NCBI RefSeq assembly: GCF_001824475.1
Contig: NZ_MHXN01000032.1
Location: 113,259 to 177,258, forward strand
Origin: Phenylobacterium sp. RIFCSPHIGHO2_01_FULL_69_31
GTDB taxonomy: Bacteria; Pseudomonadota; Alphaproteobacteria; Caulobacterales; Caulobacteraceae
Length of the DNA: 64,000 bases
Direction of reading: 5' to 3'
A program made the position numbers and the translations under genes. The notes beneath the pieces are model-generated. The model saw only the letters and a list, made by a program, of their open reading frames with translations, did not search any database and was not told where the DNA came from. Positions 43,349-52,124 of this stretch are shown piece after piece. Positions within the stretch are counted from its first letter, which is position 1. Every line of letters starts with the position of its first letter.

Positions 43349-44923
43349 ATGGTTGGTGAGCTTACCCGGCGCGGCGCGGTCGTGGCCGGTCTCGGTGTGG
43401 CGGCGATGGCGCTGAGCCCCCGCGCCGCGCAGGCGCAGCCCTCGCCCGTAGCCACGACCCGGCATGGCCCCGTGAGAGGTTATGTGGACGACGGCGTCAT
43501 CGGCTTTCGCGGCATCCGCTACGGCGCCGACACGGGCCCCCGCCGCTTCCAGCCTCCTGTCGCCCCCGCGCCCTGGACCGAGGTCGCGAACGCTACCGCC
43601 TATGGCCCCGCCTCGCCCCAGCGGGGACGCGTCGGCGAGCCGGTCAGCGAAGACTGCCTGTTCCTAAACGTCTGGACCCCCGCCCTGCGCGACGGCGGCC
43701 GGCGACCGGTGATGGTCTATCTGCATGGCGGCGCCTATTCGAGCGGCTCGGGCTCGTCGCCGCTCTACGACGGGGTCCGTCTGTGCCGGCGCGGCGACGT
43801 GGTGGTGGTGACCGTGAACCACCGCCTGAACGCCTTCGGCTACGCCTATCTCGCCCGCCTGGTCCCCGAGCTTGCCGACAGCGGCAACGCCGGCCAGCTC
43901 GACCTGATCCTGGCGCTGCGGTGGGTCCGCGACAACATCGCCGAGTTCGGCGGCGACCCGGGCAAGGTGATGGTCTTCGGCCAATCCGGCGGCGGGGCCA
44001 AGATCGCCACCATGATGGCCACCCCCACGGCGGCCGGCCTCTTCCACCGCGCCGCCACCATGAGCGGCCAGCAGGTCACCGCCTCGGGTCCCGGCAACGC
44101 GACCCGGCGCACATTGGCCTATCTGGACGCGCTGAAGCTGAAGCCCGAGGCGGCCGGCGCCCTGCGAACCCTGCCCGTCGAGCGCCTAGTCGAGGCGCTG
44201 GCCGCCGAGGATCCCGTCCTCGGCTTTGGCGGCCTGTACTTCGGGCCCGTGCTGGACGAGCGCTCCCTGAAGCGCCACCCGTTCTATCCCGACGCCCCGG
44301 CCCAGTCGGCGAAGATCCCGATGATCATCGGCAACACGCATGACGAGACCCGCGCCTTCCTGGGAGGCGATCCGCGGAACTTCTCGGTGACCTGGGATGA
44401 ACTGCCCGGACGGCTGACCCAGGAGACGATGCGGATCGACATCCTGCCGGAGCCGGTGATCGCCGAATATCGGCGGCTCTACCCGACCTACAACCCCTCC
44501 GATGTCCTGTTCAGCGCCACCACCGCCGCCCGATCCTGGCGCGCGGCGATCATCGAGGCGGAGGAGCGCGCCAGGGCCGGCACGCCCGCCTTCGTCTACC
44601 AGTTCGACTTCCCCGCCGCCGGCGAACGACTGCGGGCGCCCCACGCCAGCGACATCCAGATGGTGTTCGACAACCTCGCCAAGCCCGGCGCCTCGGCCAA
44701 GGGCCAACAGGCGCAGGCGATGGCCGACCAGATGAGCGAGGCCTTCCTGGCCTTCGCCCGCAGCGGGGATCCCAACTGCCGGGCCATCCCGCGGTGGGCG
44801 CGCTACGACCTGAAGCGGCGGCAGACGATGGTGTTCGACACGCCGTCGAAGCTGGTCGACGACCCGCGCGGCGCCGAGCGGCGGCTGTTCGAGAAGGTCC
44901 CGTTCGTCCAGGCGGGGACCTGA
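43349..44923 (+). CDS. Type-B carboxylesterase, secreted
   Basis: 524 residues with an N-terminal TRRGAVVAGLGVAAMALSPRAAQAQ segment resembling a Tat signal. Carboxylesterase type-B features: FRGIRYGAD near residue 53, EDCLFLNVWTP near 101, the YLHGGAYSSGS oxyanion loop near 125, the nucleophile Ser in FGQSGGGAKI near 212 (Gln in place of the usual Glu), and PHASDIQMVFDN with the His near 430. It probably removes methyl, acetyl or feruloyl esters from pectin, judged from the shared operator with pelA. The substrate is inferred. Confidence 0.85.
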   Translation: MVGELTRRGAVVAGLGVAAMALSPRAAQAQPSPVATTRHGPVRGYVDDGVIGFRGIRYGADTGPRRFQPPVAPAPWTEVANATAYGPASPQRGRVGEPVSEDCLFLNVWTPALRDGGRRPVMVYLHGGAYSSGSGSSPLYDGVRLCRRGDVVVVTVNHRLNAFGYAYLARLVPELADSGNAGQLDLILALRWVRDNIAEFGGDPGKVMVFGQSGGGAKIATMMATPTAAGLFHRAATMSGQQVTASGPGNATRRTLAYLDALKLKPEAAGALRTLPVERLVEALAAEDPVLGFGGLYFGPVLDERSLKRHPFYPDAPAQSAKIPMIIGNTHDETRAFLGGDPRNFSVTWDELPGRLTQETMRIDILPEPVIAEYRRLYPTYNPSDVLFSATTAARSWRAAIIEAEERARAGTPAFVYQFDFPAAGERLRAPHASDIQMVFDNLAKPGASAKGQQAQAMADQMSEAFLAFARSGDPNCRAIPRWARYDLKRRQTMVFDTPSKLVDDPRGAERRLFEKVPFVQAGT

Positions 44924-44927
44924 GGCC

Positions 44928-45998
44928 TCAGCGGATGACCGCGGCGCCGGTGGCGCCGATCGCCGCCTCGATCTCGCGCACGTCGACCATCGAGGCGTCG
45001 CCCGGCGTCGTCATCGCCAGCGCCCCGTGCGCCGCGCCGTAGTCGACCGCCGCCTGGGCGCCCTTGCCCTGCAGCAGCGCATAGGCCACGCCCGAGGCGA
45101 AGGCGTCGCCGCCGCCCACCCGGTCGAACACATCGAGGTTCGCGCGCGTCTCCGAGCTCACCACCGTCCCGTCCATCCACAGGACCGCGCCCCAGTCGTT
45201 GGCGCTGGCCGACTGGGCGGTGCGCCGGGTGCTGGCCACGACCTTGAAACCGAACTCGCCGGCCACCGCCTCGGCGAAGGCCGGGAAGTCGGTCGGCGCG
45301 TCGTAGCCGAGGCAGGCCTTGAAGCCGGCCGGGTCGCCGAACATCACGTCCACCTGGGCGGCGATCTCCCGGTTCAGGGCCTGGACCGCGGCCGGGTCGC
45401 CCAGCGCCTTCCAAAGCGAGGCGCGATAGTTGAGGTCGTAGGACACCACCGTCCCGTGACGGCGGGCGGACCGGACCGCCTCAAGCACGACCTGCGGCGT
45501 CTGGGGCGCCAGGGCGGCGAAGATGCCCCCCGTGTGGAACCAGCGAACGCCCTCGGCCCCGAACAGGCCGTCCCAGTCCACCTCGCCCGGCGCGATCTGG
45601 GAGGCCGCGGAGTAGCCCCGGTCCGAGACGCCTAGCGCCGGGCGCAGGCCAAAGCCGCGTTCCGTGAAATTGAACCCGACCCGGGTGTTGCGGCCGACGC
45701 CGTCGTACGCACGCCAGATGACGTGGCTGACGTCGACGCCGCCCTGCAGGATCAAGTCCTCGGCCAGGCGCCCGACGTCATTGTCCGGAAAGGCGGTGAC
45801 CACGGTCGCCCGCAGGCCGAACGCCTTGCGCATGGCGCGGGCCACGTTGTACTCGCCGCCGCCTTCCCAGACCTGGAAGCTGCGCGCATTGCGCACGCGC
45901 CCCTCGCCCGGGTCGAACCGCAGCATGACCTCGCCGAGGGCCGCGCAGTCCCAGCGGCAGTCCGCCGCCGGCCGGATCGTCAGCCCCCCGCCCGCCAT
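44928..45998 (-). CDS. kdgK: 2-Keto-3-deoxygluconate kinase
   Basis: A 356-residue PfkB/ribokinase-family sugar kinase. ALGEVMLRFDPGEGR near residue 20 and the GGGEYNVA substrate loop near 47 are typical of KDG kinases, and DRVGGGDAFASGV near 290 carries the catalytic Asp and anion hole. It phosphorylates KDG to KDPG, feeding Eda. The ATG at 45998 overlaps the eda stop by one base (TGATG); GTG at 46001 is an alternative. Last gene of the uxaC-kduI-kduD-eda-kdgK operon. Confidence 0.93.
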   Translation of the reverse strand: MAGGGLTIRPAADCRWDCAALGEVMLRFDPGEGRVRNARSFQVWEGGGEYNVARAMRKAFGLRATVVTAFPDNDVGRLAEDLILQGGVDVSHVIWRAYDGVGRNTRVGFNFTERGFGLRPALGVSDRGYSAASQIAPGEVDWDGLFGAEGVRWFHTGGIFAALAPQTPQVVLEAVRSARRHGTVVSYDLNYRASLWKALGDPAAVQALNREIAAQVDVMFGDPAGFKACLGYDAPTDFPAFAEAVAGEFGFKVVASTRRTAQSASANDWGAVLWMDGTVVSSETRANLDVFDRVGGGDAFASGVAYALLQGKGAQAAVDYGAAHGALAMTTPGDASMVDVREIEAAIGATGAAVIR

Positions 45999-46669
45999 CA
46001 CTTGCCCCGGATCGTCTTGATGAGTTGCACCGTGTCGCGGACCCGGGCCTCGATGCCCGCATAATCGCCGGCGTCCAGCAGCGCCTTGGTGATCAGGTTC
46101 GAGCCCATGCCGCAGGCGACGATGCCGGCGTCGAACCAGGGCCTCAGCGAGGCCTCAGCCACGTCGACGCCGCCGGTGGGCATGATCTTGGTCCAGGGCA
46201 TGGGGCCCAGCACCGCCTTCACGAACTCCGGCCCGCCCACCGAGCCGCCGGGGAAGACCTTCACGATCTCGCAGCCCAGTTCCTGGGCCTGGCCGATCTC
46301 GCTGGCCGTGCCGCAGCCCGGCGAATAGGGGATCATGCGTCGGTTGCAGACCTTGGCCACGTCGGGGTTCAGCAGCGGCCCCACCACGAAGTTCGCGCCA
46401 TTGGCGATGTAGATCCCCGCCGTCGGCGCATCCACCACCGAGCCCACGCCCATGATCACGCTGGGGTCGGCCTTGGCGAAGTGGCGCGTCACATCGAGGA
46501 AGACCTGGCTGGCGAAATCGCCGCGGTTGGTGAACTCGATGCACTTGGCCCCGCCGTTGGCGCAGGCCTGGATCACCCGCACGCAGACCTCGGGGTCCGG
46601 GTGGTAGAAGACCGGGATCACCCCCTGGTCCATCATGGCGTTCAGCACGGCGAGGCGATCGCGGGCCAT
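45998..46669 (-). CDS. eda: 2-Keto-3-deoxy-6-phosphogluconate aldolase
   Basis: 223 residues from the ATG at 46669, with GGGAAGGA 7 nt upstream. A class I TIM-barrel aldolase: GVIPVFYHPDPEVCVRVI near residue 17, CIEFTNRGDF with the catalytic Glu near 44, GVGSVVDAPTAG near 75, and the Schiff-base Lys in CEIVKVFPGG near 138. It splits KDPG into pyruvate and glyceraldehyde-3-phosphate. The in-frame extension to 47038 is antisense within kduD and is rejected. Coupled to kdgK downstream. Confidence 0.94.
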   Translation of the reverse strand: MARDRLAVLNAMMDQGVIPVFYHPDPEVCVRVIQACANGGAKCIEFTNRGDFASQVFLDVTRHFAKADPSVIMGVGSVVDAPTAGIYIANGANFVVGPLLNPDVAKVCNRRMIPYSPGCGTASEIGQAQELGCEIVKVFPGGSVGGPEFVKAVLGPMPWTKIMPTGGVDVAEASLRPWFDAGIVACGMGSNLITKALLDAGDYAGIEARVRDTVQLIKTIRGK

Positions 46670-46700
46670 TGGGCGGTCCTTCCCTACGCTTGGAGCCGGC

Positions 46701-47462
46701 TCAGCGGGCCAGCCAGCCGCCGTCCACGGGGACGATGGCGCCGTGCATGTAATCCGCTGCGCGGCTCGCGAGGAAGACCGCCGCGCCGGCGAGGTCGGCC
46801 GGTTGCCCCCAGCGCCCGGCCGGAATCCGGTCCAGGATCTGCTGGTTGCGGGTCTCGTCGGCCTGCAGGGCCGCGGTGTTGTTGGTGGCGAAATAGCCGG
46901 GGGCCAGGCCGTTGACGTTGATCCCCTTGGCCGCCCACTCGTTGCAGAGGGTCTTGGTGACGCCCGCCAGCCCGCTCTTGGCGGCCGTGTACGAGGGCAC
47001 CCGCATTCCGCCCTGGAAGCTGAGCATCGAGACGACATTGATGATCTTGCCGCCGCGGCCGTCGGCCACCCAGCGCCGGGCCACCGCCTGGCTCAGGAAG
47101 AAGACGGTCTTGAGGTTGGTGTCGATCACCGCATCCCAGTCCTCTTCCGTAAAGTCGAGGCTGTCGGCCCGCCGGATGATGCCGGCGTTGTTGACCAGGA
47201 TGTCCAGGCGGCCGGCCGCGGCATAGGCCTCGAACACGACCCGGCCGATCGGCTCGGTGGTGGACAGGTCAGCGCCCACCGCGTGCAGCTTGCGCCCCGC
47301 CTGGGCCACCAGTTCGGCCGTCTCGTCGGGCGCGCTGCGGCCCACGGCCACGATGTCGGCCCCCGCCTGCGCCATGCCGACGGCGATCGCCTGGCCGAGG
47401 CCCGTGTTGGCGCCGGTGACCAGCGCCACCTGCCCCGTGAGATCGAAGGGGTTCGCGCTCAT
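46701..47462 (-). CDS. kduD: 2-Deoxy-D-gluconate 3-dehydrogenase (KduD-type SDR)
   Basis: 253 residues from the ATG at 47462, which overlaps the kduI stop by 4 bp. Begins [35 protein letters not shown] near residue 90 and the Ser/Tyr/Lys set in [20 protein letters not shown] are the KduD signature. It reduces 3-deoxy-D-glycero-2,5-hexodiulosonate (DKII) to KDG, the last reduction in breakdown of unsaturated uronates. The position between kduI and eda supports the assignment. Confidence 0.93.
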   Translation of the reverse strand: MSANPFDLTGQVALVTGANTGLGQAIAVGMAQAGADIVAVGRSAPDETAELVAQAGRKLHAVGADLSTTEPIGRVVFEAYAAAGRLDILVNNAGIIRRADSLDFTEEDWDAVIDTNLKTVFFLSQAVARRWVADGRGGKIINVVSMLSFQGGMRVPSYTAAKSGLAGVTKTLCNEWAAKGINVNGLAPGYFATNNTAALQADETRNQQILDRIPAGRWGQPADLAGAAVFLASRAADYMHGAIVPVDGGWLAR

Positions 47463-48295
47463 TTCAGCTGGCAGATGTCGAGGACGTTCATGTCGGTGTA
47501 GTCGAGGTTCTCCCCGCCCATGGCCCAGATGAAGGCATAGTTCGAGGTGCCCGAGCCCATATGGATCGACCACGGCGGCGACATCACTGCCTCCTCGTTG
47601 GCCATCACGATGTGGCGCGCATTGTCCGGCTCGCCCATGAAATGGAAGACCCGGTCGTTCTCGCCGAGGCCAAAGTAGAAATAGATCTCGCTACGGCGGT
47701 CGTGCAGGTGCGGCGGCATGGTGTTCCACACGCTGCCGGTGTTGAGGATCGTCAGGCCCAGCAAGAGCTGCGCCGACTTGCAGGTCTGCGGCACCACCAG
47801 CTGGTAGATCGTCCGCTCGTTCGAGGTCTCGAGCGCGCCGCGCTCCAGCGGGACGGCGTCGGCCAGGGCCAGCTTCTTGGTCTCGAACGCCGCGTGGGCC
47901 GGGGTGGAGACGATGTAGAAGCGCGCCCCTTCACCTTCGAAGGTCACGTTCTTGGCGCCCATGGTCACGTACAGGCAGTCCTTTGGCGCCAGGGGATAGG
48001 CCGTCCCGTCCACCGTCACCGTGCCGGCCACGTCCGAGACATTGATCACGCCCATCTCGCGGCGTTCCAGGAACGGATGGCCCTTGGCGCTCTCAGGCTC
48101 GGTCTGATCGGGCAGCCTGAGGGCGCCCGCACCCGGGGCCGCGCCGCCGATCACGAAGCGCTCGTAGTGGGTATAGTTCAGCACCACCTCGCCGGCGACG
48201 AACAGGTCCTGGACCAGGTAGCGCTGACGCAGGGTCTCGTTGTCGACGCCCTCCATCATGTCCGGATGGGTGGCGTGATAGATGCGTTTGAACAC
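47459..48295 (-). CDS. kduI: 5-Keto-4-deoxyuronate isomerase
   Basis: 278 residues, exactly the family length, from a GTG at 48295 with GGGAGA 6 nt upstream. Cupin-type fold with the [16 protein letters not shown] opening, and the zinc ligands in [15 protein letters not shown] near residue 195 (two His and a Glu) plus a later His in WSIHMG. It isomerises DKI to DKII. The longer frame beginning at 48457 overlaps uxaC and is rejected. It begins 13 bp after the uxaC stop. Confidence 0.95.
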   Translation of the reverse strand: MFKRIYHATHPDMMEGVDNETLRQRYLVQDLFVAGEVVLNYTHYERFVIGGAAPGAGALRLPDQTEPESAKGHPFLERREMGVINVSDVAGTVTVDGTAYPLAPKDCLYVTMGAKNVTFEGEGARFYIVSTPAHAAFETKKLALADAVPLERGALETSNERTIYQLVVPQTCKSAQLLLGLTILNTGSVWNTMPPHLHDRRSEIYFYFGLGENDRVFHFMGEPDNARHIVMANEEAVMSPPWSIHMGSGTSNYAFIWAMGGENLDYTDMNVLDICQLK

Positions 48296-48308
48296 TTGCG
48301 CTCTCCCG

Positions 48309-49757
48309 TCAGACCAGCTCGGGCGTGCGTTCCGCCGCCGGCTCGTCGAGTTTGTAAGCCCGCTTGGGCAGGTTGTAGGCCAGGTCGACGATGGTCTCGG
48401 CCGCATCGTCCTCGTCCAGGCGGTGTTCGGCCACCAGCTTCGCCAGGAAGCTCGCATCCACCCGCCGGGCCACGTCGTGGCGTGCGGGGATCGACAGGAA
48501 CGCCCGGGTGTCGTCGTTGAAGCCGACCGTGTTGTAGAAGCCCGCCGTCTCGGTGGTCTGCTCGCGGAACCGGCGCATGCCCTCCGGGCTGTCGTGGAAC
48601 CACCAGGCGGGGCCCAGCTTCAGCACCGGATAGTGGCCGGCCAGCGGGGCCAGCTCTCGCGCATAGACGCTCTCGTCCAGGGTGAAGACGATGATCGACA
48701 GCCGCGGGTCGTTGCCGAACCGGTCGAGCAGCGGCTTCAGCGCGCGGACGTAGTCCGTCCGCGTCGGGATGTCGGCGCCCTTGTCGCGGCCGAAGGCGCC
48801 GTGGAGCCCGCGGTTGTGGTTGCGGAAGCTGCCGGGGTGGATCTGCATGACCAGCCCGTCGTCCAGGCTCATCTTCGCCATCTCGGTCAGCATCTGGGCG
48901 CGGAACAGCTCAGCCTCGGCCGGCGTGAACGTCCCGCCGAGGACCTTGCGGAACAGGGCCTCGGCCTCGGCTTCCGAGAGGTCGGCGGTCTGGGCCGTGG
49001 GATGGCCGTGGTCGGTTGAGGTGGCGCCCATCTCCATGAACGCCTGCCGGCGGACCCGATGGGCCGCCAGGTAGCCCCTCCAGGACTGCACATCCTCCCC
49101 GCTGATCTCGCCGAAGCGCTGGATCTCTGCGGTGAAGTCCTCGTGCTCGGGGTCCAGCACGGGATCGGGGCGATAGGCGGTGACCACCCGCCCCTTCCAG
49201 CCCGAGGCGCGCATGGCCTTGTGGTGCTTCAGGGGATCGGTCGGCGCCTCGGTGGTCGCCAGGAGCTCGATGTTGAACCGCTCGAACAGCCCCCGCGGCC
49301 GGAAGGCCGGCGTGGCCAGCGCCTCGCCGATGCGGTCGAAATAGAGGTCGGCGGTCTCGGCGCTCAGGCGCACGTCGAACCCGAACACCTCGGCGAACAC
49401 GTGGTCGAGCCACATGGACGAGGGCGTGCCGCGGAACAGGTGCATGTTGGCCGCCAGGATCCGCCAAGCCGCGCGCGGATCGGCGCCGCTGGGCCCCTTG
49501 CGCGACGGCACGCCCAGGTCCTCGAGCGCGACGCCCTGCGAATAGAGCATCCGGTAGAGGTAGTGGTCGGGCGCCAGCAGCAGTTCGGTGGCGTTGGCGA
49601 ACGGCGCATCGCCCGCAAACCACTCAGGATCGGTATGGCCGTGCGGGCTGATGATCGGCAGGTCCTTGACCTGCGCATAGAGGGGCTGCGCCACGGCCCG
49701 GGTGGCGGGCTCGGCAGGGAACAGCCGGTCCGGGTTCAGCGTCAGGGGCCTTGTCAT
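48309..49757 (-). CDS. uxaC: Glucuronate/galacturonate isomerase
   Basis: 482 residues from the ATG at 49757, with GGGAGGAA 6 nt upstream. An amidohydrolase-superfamily isomerase with the metal motif [12 protein letters not shown] near residue 37 and long conserved segments ([15 protein letters not shown] near 110, [14 protein letters not shown] near 300, [13 protein letters not shown] near 385). It converts D-galacturonate to D-tagaturonate, or D-glucuronate to D-fructuronate. First gene of the five-gene operon; operator 3 lies 26 bp upstream. Confidence 0.95.
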   Translation of the reverse strand: MTRPLTLNPDRLFPAEPATRAVAQPLYAQVKDLPIISPHGHTDPEWFAGDAPFANATELLLAPDHYLYRMLYSQGVALEDLGVPSRKGPSGADPRAAWRILAANMHLFRGTPSSMWLDHVFAEVFGFDVRLSAETADLYFDRIGEALATPAFRPRGLFERFNIELLATTEAPTDPLKHHKAMRASGWKGRVVTAYRPDPVLDPEHEDFTAEIQRFGEISGEDVQSWRGYLAAHRVRRQAFMEMGATSTDHGHPTAQTADLSEAEAEALFRKVLGGTFTPAEAELFRAQMLTEMAKMSLDDGLVMQIHPGSFRNHNRGLHGAFGRDKGADIPTRTDYVRALKPLLDRFGNDPRLSIIVFTLDESVYARELAPLAGHYPVLKLGPAWWFHDSPEGMRRFREQTTETAGFYNTVGFNDDTRAFLSIPARHDVARRVDASFLAKLVAEHRLDEDDAAETIVDLAYNLPKRAYKLDEPAAERTPELV

Positions 49758-49783
49758 CGGCCGTTCCTCCCTATTGGCGCGTA

Positions 49784-49797
49784 GGTAACCGGTGTCA
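49784..49797. promoter_or_regulatory. Uronate-regulon operator, site 3
   Basis: GGTAACCGGTGTCA, 26 bp upstream of the uxaC start on the minus strand. It is the exact reverse complement of site 4, 90 bp away centre to centre. Confidence 0.8.
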
Positions 49798-49873
49798 TTC
49801 TGCCGCGCAAGCCAATTGCGCCCGCCGTATCCGACTACCGCGTCCTGTGCCGATTGTCTTCTCCGGACCAAAT

Positions 49874-49887
49874 TGACACCGGTTACC
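49874..49887. promoter_or_regulatory. Uronate-regulon operator, site 4
   Basis: TGACACCGGTTACC, facing the MhpD-like/exuT operon 104 bp before its GTG. Same sequence as sites 3 and 5 in one orientation or the other. Confidence 0.8.
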
Positions 49888-49991
49888 TCTTCGCACAATG
49901 TGCAGCCGACCCGGCCAGGGAGTCCTGGCCCAAGGAAGAGAACAGCGCCGCTAAGTCCTTCGAGACGGACCGGCCGGAGGATAAGAAGCAA

Positions 49992-50861
49992 GTGACCGTT
50001 CCGGCGGCGAAGGCCGCGACCGCGTTTGACCCGCCGGCCGTCGCGCGCCAGTTCGTTGACGCGCGCCTCGGCGCGCGCGCGCTGCCCGACTTCCCCGGCC
50101 CGCTGCCCACGGACATGGACGCCGGCTACCAGGTCCAGGAACAGGCTATCGGCCTGTGGCCAGACCAGGTCGCAGGCTGGAAGGTCGGCCGCATTCCGCT
50201 GGAGCTGCAGGCGGAGCTCAACGCCCAACGGGTCATGGGCCCGGTGTTCGCGCGCAACGTCTGGCAGGCCGACGCCGCCAACCCCACGCCCCTGCCCGTC
50301 ATCCCGGGCGGCTTCGCGGCGGTGGAGGCCGAGTACATCTATCGCATGGGGCGCGACGCGCCGGCCGACAAGCTGGAGTGGACGCCGCAGGAGGCGCTGG
50401 ACTACGTCGGCGACCTCCTTGTCGGGGTGGAATTCGCCGGCAGCCCGCTCGCCACCATCAACGTCCTGGGGCCTCGGATCGTCGCCTCCGATTTCGGCAA
50501 CAACGCCGGCCTGATCCTGGGCCGCGCCGTGCCCGGGTGGCGCGAGCGCCCCGACCTGATCCCGCCCTGCCACGCCTATGTCGAAGGGCAGCTCGTCGGC
50601 GAAGGTTCGCCCGAGTCCATCCCTGGCGGCCCGCCGGGCTCGCTGGCCTTCCTGCTGGCCGCCTGCGCCGCCCGCGGCCGCCCGCTGAAAGCCGGCCAGC
50701 TGGTGACGACCGGCGCGGCGAGCGGCATTCATGACATCGAGGTCGGACAAACGGCCCGCATCACCTTCGGCGACCTGAACGAGATCCGCTGCTTCGCGGT
50801 TCCCGCCGTTCCGACCGAAGGTCCTGGAGGAGAGACCCATGACCACCGCCGCGCGGACTGA
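49992..50861 (+). CDS. 2-Keto-4-pentenoate hydratase / FAH-superfamily protein in uronate locus
   Basis: 289 residues from the GTG at 49992 (GGAGGA 10 nt upstream); the longer frame from 49854 would run through operator 4 and is rejected. The fold family is MhpD/fumarylacetoacetase-like: AGWKVGRIP near residue 68, the metal-binding VEAEYIYRMG near 112, VASDFGNNAGLILG near 178, and LVTTGAASGIHDIEVGQTARITFG near 260. MhpD proteins add water to 2-hydroxypenta-2,4-dienoate. Here it is co-transcribed with the uronate transporter under the regulon operator, so it probably acts on a 2-keto-3-deoxy acid or related lyase product. No established role is known to me. Confidence 0.82.
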   Translation: MTVPAAKAATAFDPPAVARQFVDARLGARALPDFPGPLPTDMDAGYQVQEQAIGLWPDQVAGWKVGRIPLELQAELNAQRVMGPVFARNVWQADAANPTPLPVIPGGFAAVEAEYIYRMGRDAPADKLEWTPQEALDYVGDLLVGVEFAGSPLATINVLGPRIVASDFGNNAGLILGRAVPGWRERPDLIPPCHAYVEGQLVGEGSPESIPGGPPGSLAFLLAACAARGRPLKAGQLVTTGAASGIHDIEVGQTARITFGDLNEIRCFAVPAVPTEGPGGETHDHRRAD

Positions 50862-52116
50862 CGCTCCCCCCGCCGCCATGGGCCGCTACCGCTGGGTGGT
50901 CGTCGCCCTGCTCTTCATGGCGATGGTCATCAACTACGTCGACCGCCAGACGATCGGCCTCCTGAAGGCCGACCTGACCGCCGAGTTCGGCTGGAGCGAG
51001 ACGGACTACGCGGACCTCGTCCTCTACTTCCAGGCCGCCTACGCGGTGGCCTACCTCGCCTGGGGCGGGATCATGGACCGCATCGGGGCCCGGTGGGGCT
51101 TCGGCATCGCGTTCCTCATCTGGCAGATCGGCCACATGGCCACGGCCGGCGCCCGCGGCTTCGGCGGCTTCATCGCCAGCCGCGTTATCCTGGGCCTCGG
51201 CGAGGCCGGCGCCTTCCCGGCCGGGATCAAGGCGGTGGCCGAGTGGTTCCCCAAGAAGGAACGCGCCTTCGCCACAGGCCTCTTCAACGCCGGCACCAAC
51301 ATCGGCGCGATCGTCACCCCCCTCCTGATCCCAGGCCTCACCCTGGCGTTCGGCTGGCAGATGACGTTCATCGTTACGGGGCTGCTCGGACTGATCTGGC
51401 TGCCGATCTGGCTCCTGGTCTATCGCCGGCCCCGTGAGCACAAGAAGGTCTCGGCGGCGGAACTGGCCCACATCGAGAGCGACCCGCCGGATCCGGTGGA
51501 GAAGGTGAAGTGGACCCGCCTGCTCGGCTACCGCGAGACCTGGGCCTACGCGATCGGCAAGTTCCTGATCGACCCGATCTGGTGGATGTTCCTGTTCTGG
51601 CTGCCGGACTTCCTCGGCAAGCGCCACGGTCTGGACCTGAAGACCTTCGGTCCGCCCCTGGTGGCCATCTACCTGCTGTCCGACGTGGGCAGCGTGGGTG
51701 GCGGCTGGCTGTCGTCGCGGTTCATGAAGATGGGCTGGTCGATCAACCGGGCCCGCAAGACCACCATGCTAATCTGCGCCCTGCTGGCCGTTCCGGTCGC
51801 AGGCGCCGCCATGGCCTCCAACCTGTGGGTCGCGGTGTTGATCATCGGGGTGGCGACGGCGGCCCACCAGGGCTTCTCGGCCAACCTCTACACCCTGCCC
51901 AGCGACGTCTTCCCCCGTTCGGCGGTGGGTTCGGTCATTGGCATCGGCGGCATGGTCGGCGCCGTCGGCGGCATGGCGATGTCGAAGTACGCCGGCTACG
52001 TCCTGGAGCAGATCGGCAGCTATACGCCCATCTTCATCCTGGCCGCCTCGGCCTATCTGCTGGCGCTGCTGGTGGTGCACCTGCTGACGCCCAAGATGGA
52101 GCCGGTGAAGCTCTGA
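50839..52116 (+). CDS. exuT: MFS hexuronate transporter
   Basis: A 425-residue major facilitator with 12 predicted spans. ExuT-type features: VINYVDRQTIGLLKADL at span 1, the VILGLGEAGAFPAGIKAVAEWFPKKERAF segment near residue 120, and IDPIWWMFLFWLPDFL near 250. It imports galacturonate or glucuronate with protons across the inner membrane. GGAGGAGA precedes the ATG, which overlaps the upstream gene by 23 bp, so the two are co-translated. Confidence 0.93.
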   Translation: MTTAARTDAPPAAMGRYRWVVVALLFMAMVINYVDRQTIGLLKADLTAEFGWSETDYADLVLYFQAAYAVAYLAWGGIMDRIGARWGFGIAFLIWQIGHMATAGARGFGGFIASRVILGLGEAGAFPAGIKAVAEWFPKKERAFATGLFNAGTNIGAIVTPLLIPGLTLAFGWQMTFIVTGLLGLIWLPIWLLVYRRPREHKKVSAAELAHIESDPPDPVEKVKWTRLLGYRETWAYAIGKFLIDPIWWMFLFWLPDFLGKRHGLDLKTFGPPLVAIYLLSDVGSVGGGWLSSRFMKMGWSINRARKTTMLICALLAVPVAGAAMASNLWVAVLIIGVATAAHQGFSANLYTLPSDVFPRSAVGSVIGIGGMVGAVGGMAMSKYAGYVLEQIGSYTPIFILAASAYLLALLVVHLLTPKMEPVKL

Positions 52117-52124
52117 GGCGCGGC

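Noticed and set aside
49854-49991. N-terminal extension of the MhpD-like gene.
   Set aside because: It would place operator 4 inside the coding region and its residues look unlike the family; the GTG at 49992 has GGAGGA upstream.
49758-50879. N-terminal extension of the uxaC frame into the MhpD-like gene.
   Set aside because: UxaC homologues start at the MTRPLTL segment; the extension is low-complexity and antisense to a real gene.
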